A program made the translations under genes and the position numbers. Shown here piece by piece: positions 61,983 to 64,000 of a DNA stretch of 64,000 bases. The stretch lies in assembly GCA_040905365.1 (NCBI GenBank), contig JBBDRQ010000034.1, forward strand, positions 72,558 to 136,557, given 5' to 3'. Positions within the stretch are counted from its first letter, which is position 1. The number at the start of each line of letters is the position of its first letter. The notes beneath the pieces are model-generated. The model saw only the letters and a list, made by a program, of their open reading frames with translations, had not been told where the DNA came from and did not search any database. Source of the stretch: JAHWKV01 sp040905365 (GTDB taxonomy: Bacteria > Actinomycetota > CADDZG01 > JAHWKV01).

Positions 61983-62149
61983 TTAGTACCTTGGCCACCA
62001 ACCTTTACGAGGTTTGGGGCGCGTGAGGCGCTTGCTGGCAAGGCCGCAGCTAGCGCCTATAGCCGTGCCCTACCGGTGCGAGAGAGAACGCAGCCAGGGA
62101 GTGGCTCACGCCGCCAAACGCCCCCGGAGGTTGGTGGCCAGGGTACTAG
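61983..62149 (-). repeat. Structured repeat, copy 2
   Basis: 167 bp, bounded by TTAG and CTAG. Same order of helices as copy 1 and nearly identical core (CTGGCAAGGCCGCA, GAGAACGCAGCCAGGG, CTCACGCCGCCAAACGCC). The outer helix is TACCTTGGCCAC with GTGGCCAGGGTA: it differs from copy 1 at several pairs but stays fully paired. On the minus strand it starts on the stop codon of the lipoprotein gene and lies between convergent genes. Confidence 0.85.
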
Positions 62150-63033
62150 CAGCCCGTTTCGTCGGGCAGCAATGGCCGGAACAGTACTCGGAAGGTTTGG
62201 CCGCCGCTGACCCAGGGGGTCAGCTGATTGGCCCGTTGTGCCGCATCCAGGATCCTCTGCAGATCTTGGCCCTCCACTACGCCGCACCGGTAGCCGATCG
62301 ACCCGTAGGGCTCCCCAAATTCAGCGAGATCAGCGGACACGGGCCAATCGAGCTCCGGTTGTTCCAAACCGGGTTCGAGTTGCTCGCTCACGCTCTGCTT
62401 CGTGAAGATCCGCAAACCCTCGGGCTCAAACGGCATCTCACCGCTAATCTGATCGTTGGGCAACCACTGATCCAAGCTGGTCAGTTCCTCGAGAAACTGC
62501 CTGAGCGCTCGGCGGTCCTCCGGCTCCCGATCGCCGTCATCCTCCTCCGGACCGGCGTCGACACCGAGGGCATAGGCCGAAGCAGTGTGCGTCCGCCCTT
62601 CGGTGATTACCGTAAATTCCGTGGTGGGAGCGTCGGTTATCCGGTCGTTGGTGAGCTTCCGGTCCGGTCCCTGCAGACCCGCCTCCAACGCGCCCTTCAA
62701 GATGCTTTGGATGCCCTCCTCGGCTATTCGCCTGCTCTGCAGGTTCGGCAGGGCCGGGGCAGGAAAAATCGCGATCTGGGGGCCGGGAGCGATAATGGTC
62801 CCATCTCCATACAATGAGAACATTGGCAGCTCGGTCAGGTTGTACTCAGCAGGTACGAATCCTCCTCCAACCGTCACCCTTACGACCAGCTCGTCCGGCC
62901 GATCGGGATGGTCGATGTCAATGGACTTCGGCCGCTCGACGGGATCGGTGGGTTCCGCATTCTCAAGCCCGCCGCACGCGCCGGTAAACGCGGCGAGCAG
63001 AGCAAGAATCACAACACTGGGTCCCCGGCTCAT
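62146..63033 (-). CDS. Hypothetical lipoprotein
   Basis: 295 aa. Signal peptide with lipobox FTGAC (Cys20), acidic linker, then a ~250-residue domain (ELVVRVTVGGGFVPAEYNLTELPMFSLYGDGTII... and YGSIGYRCGVVEGQDLQRIL). No named family recognised. ATG 63033 overlaps the PBP stop (ATGA), so it is co-transcribed with the PBP and may act in the wall. It would be processed by the LspA type found here. Confidence 0.8.
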   Translation of the reverse strand: MSRGPSVVILALLAAFTGACGGLENAEPTDPVERPKSIDIDHPDRPDELVVRVTVGGGFVPAEYNLTELPMFSLYGDGTIIAPGPQIAIFPAPALPNLQSRRIAEEGIQSILKGALEAGLQGPDRKLTNDRITDAPTTEFTVITEGRTHTASAYALGVDAGPEEDDGDREPEDRRALRQFLEELTSLDQWLPNDQISGEMPFEPEGLRIFTKQSVSEQLEPGLEQPELDWPVSADLAEFGEPYGSIGYRCGVVEGQDLQRILDAAQRANQLTPWVSGGQTFRVLFRPLLPDETGC

Positions 63034-64000
63034 CCGTCGTCCCCCTCCTCGTCGTCCCCGGCATCACCTGTGTCACAGAAGGGGAAACAATCCTCCTCCG
63101 TGCCCCCGGGCGACTCCGAGGGCGAGGGCTTGGGGGACGCGGTGGCCTTGGGCGACGGTTGTTTGGACGGAGTAGGCGAAGGTCCGGGCGATCGCGGGTC
63201 CTCCCGGCCGCAGAACGGGAAACAGTCCAGCCCGATATCCGGCGTTTTCGACGGCGACGGGGTGGGCGTGGGCTCCTGTCCCTCGGGGCACTCGGCCTCG
63301 ACAAAGCACGGGCTGGGTGTCGGCTCAGGCGACGGCTCGATACACTCCAGGCCCCTCAAATGCCCCGGAACCTCACCGGTTTCCTGCTCAGCCGAACCCT
63401 CGTCGTCGCCCTCGCCGTCCTCTCCCTCCGGGATGTCGGGCCGCAGAGCTGCGTAGCGAGGATCGGTGCAGTCCACGGGCTCCGGTCTCATCACCTCACC
63501 GGAGAGCGTAGGCGTGGAAAACCCGCTGTGCTCCACGCCGTTCAACGCAGCAGTCATAAACTTGCGCCAAATCGTAGCCGGAAAACTGCCGCCGGTGACG
63601 CTGCGGCCGCGCACGTTCTCCATCGTAGGAATGACTCCGGTGGCCGGATCAGGCGCAAACCCCATCCAGACCACTGCAGCGAGCTCCGGGGTTGCGCCGG
63701 CAAACGACGCATCGCTGAAGCTCTGAGCCGTACCCGTCTTGCCCATCGCCGGCCAGGGAAGGCGGGCCCCGGTACCGGTCCCCGACCGGATATTCTGCTG
63801 CAGGATCCACGCCACGGTGTCTGCCACGTTCCGGTCCAGCACCTGTTCCAGCCGCGGCTCGCGCTCAACAAGAACCTCGCCGCTTGCGGTCTCCACGCGC
63901 TCGACAACCAGGGGCTCGGGGCGCATACCATGGTTGGCCAACGTCGCGTAGGCCCGGGCCATCTCCAGCGGGGTCACGTCGGTGGTGCCCAGCGCAAGAG
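63030..64000 (-). CDS. Class A penicillin-binding protein, C-terminal part (5' end outside window)
   Basis: 323 codons visible. Transpeptidase C-terminus: LALGTTDVTPLEMARAYATLANHG, KTGT box GKTGTAQSFSDASFAG, ELAAVVWMGF. It is followed by a ~130-residue Pro/Ser/Thr/Glu-rich tail with repeated short Cys motifs (DCFPFC twice, ECIEPSP and SPCF), an unusual feature outside the catalytic domain. Probably a PonA-type bifunctional wall synthase. The active-site serine and glycosyltransferase domain lie beyond the edge. Confidence 0.93.
   Translation of the reverse strand, partial: LALGTTDVTPLEMARAYATLANHGMRPEPLVVERVETASGEVLVEREPRLEQVLDRNVADTVAWILQQNIRSGTGTGARLPWPAMGKTGTAQSFSDASFAGATPELAAVVWMGFAPDPATGVIPTMENVRGRSVTGGSFPATIWRKFMTAALNGVEHSGFSTPTLSGEVMRPEPVDCTDPRYAALRPDIPEGEDGEGDDEGSAEQETGEVPGHLRGLECIEPSPEPTPSPCFVEAECPEGQEPTPTPSPSKTPDIGLDCFPFCGREDPRSPGPSPTPSKQPSPKATASPKPSPSESPGGTEEDCFPFCDTGDAGDDEEGDDG

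Noticed and set aside
59522..62149. Composite transposon bounded by the two repeats
   Set aside because: No transposase between them, the repeats are in the same orientation, and the genes inside (SDR, tRNAs, UTRA) look chromosomal.

Overview
The window is a high-GC chromosomal segment from an actinobacterium, most likely an uncultured or deep-branching lineage that I cannot place below phylum. The evidence is a dcw cell-division cluster with no ftsA that is followed by PLPBP, sepF, yggT and a DivIVA (Wag31-like) gene; synteny of divIVA, ileS, lspA, rluD and dnaE as in mycobacteria; a MurE with the DNPR motif typical of meso-diaminopimelate ligases; DUF3040 and sortase genes; and heavy use of GTG and TTG starts. 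The 3' part of dnaE lies off the left edge and the 5' part of a class A penicillin-binding protein lies off the right edge.

Layout. 1-10.9 kb: dnaE (partial), a Na/Pi cotransporter, an ABC exporter operon (ATPase, FtsX-type permease, lipoprotein), then lspA-rluD-hypothetical. 11-18 kb: ileS and malQ on the plus strand meeting glgX head-on. 18-36.3 kb: one long minus-strand block that reads, in transcription order, mraZ, a 42-aa membrane ORF, rsmH, ftsL, ftsI, murE, murF, mraY, ftsW, murG, murC, murB, ftsQ, ftsZ, PLPBP, sepF, yggT, divIVA and a membrane protein. murD and the usual pgeF/yfiH are missing from their normal slots. ftsZ has its own near-consensus promoter, and mraZ has a 10-bp-period operator array over its promoter. 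36.4-40.2 kb: HNH nuclease, MerR-like regulator, DUF3040, a tandem-domain membrane protein, a SufT-like protein and thiE.

40.3-51 kb is the accessory-looking part. It holds a grdA-like selenoprotein whose Sec codon is an in-frame UGA, so standard gene calling splits it; no other glycine/betaine reductase genes are nearby. Next come an LPXTG surface protein, a sortase and an Fn3 membrane protein; then moaA and a DUF2007 zinc-ribbon protein; then a divergent module with a polytopic membrane protein on one side and a MerR-type regulator, a SagB-type double nitroreductase and a small protein on the other. 51-64 kb: recN, two small proteins, a 1132-aa GlmS-like protein with a large insertion and a C-terminal extension, a SEC-C methionine aminopeptidase, small zinc proteins, a thioredoxin-like protein, an SDR, tRNA-Glu and tRNA-Gln, a UTRA protein without a DNA-binding domain, a lipoprotein and the PBP.

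The two most notable observations are the recoded GrdA and a pair of ~165-bp structured repeats (59522-59686 and 61983-62149). Each repeat begins on the stop codon of a minus-strand gene, lies between convergent genes, and keeps its outer helix through compensatory base changes.
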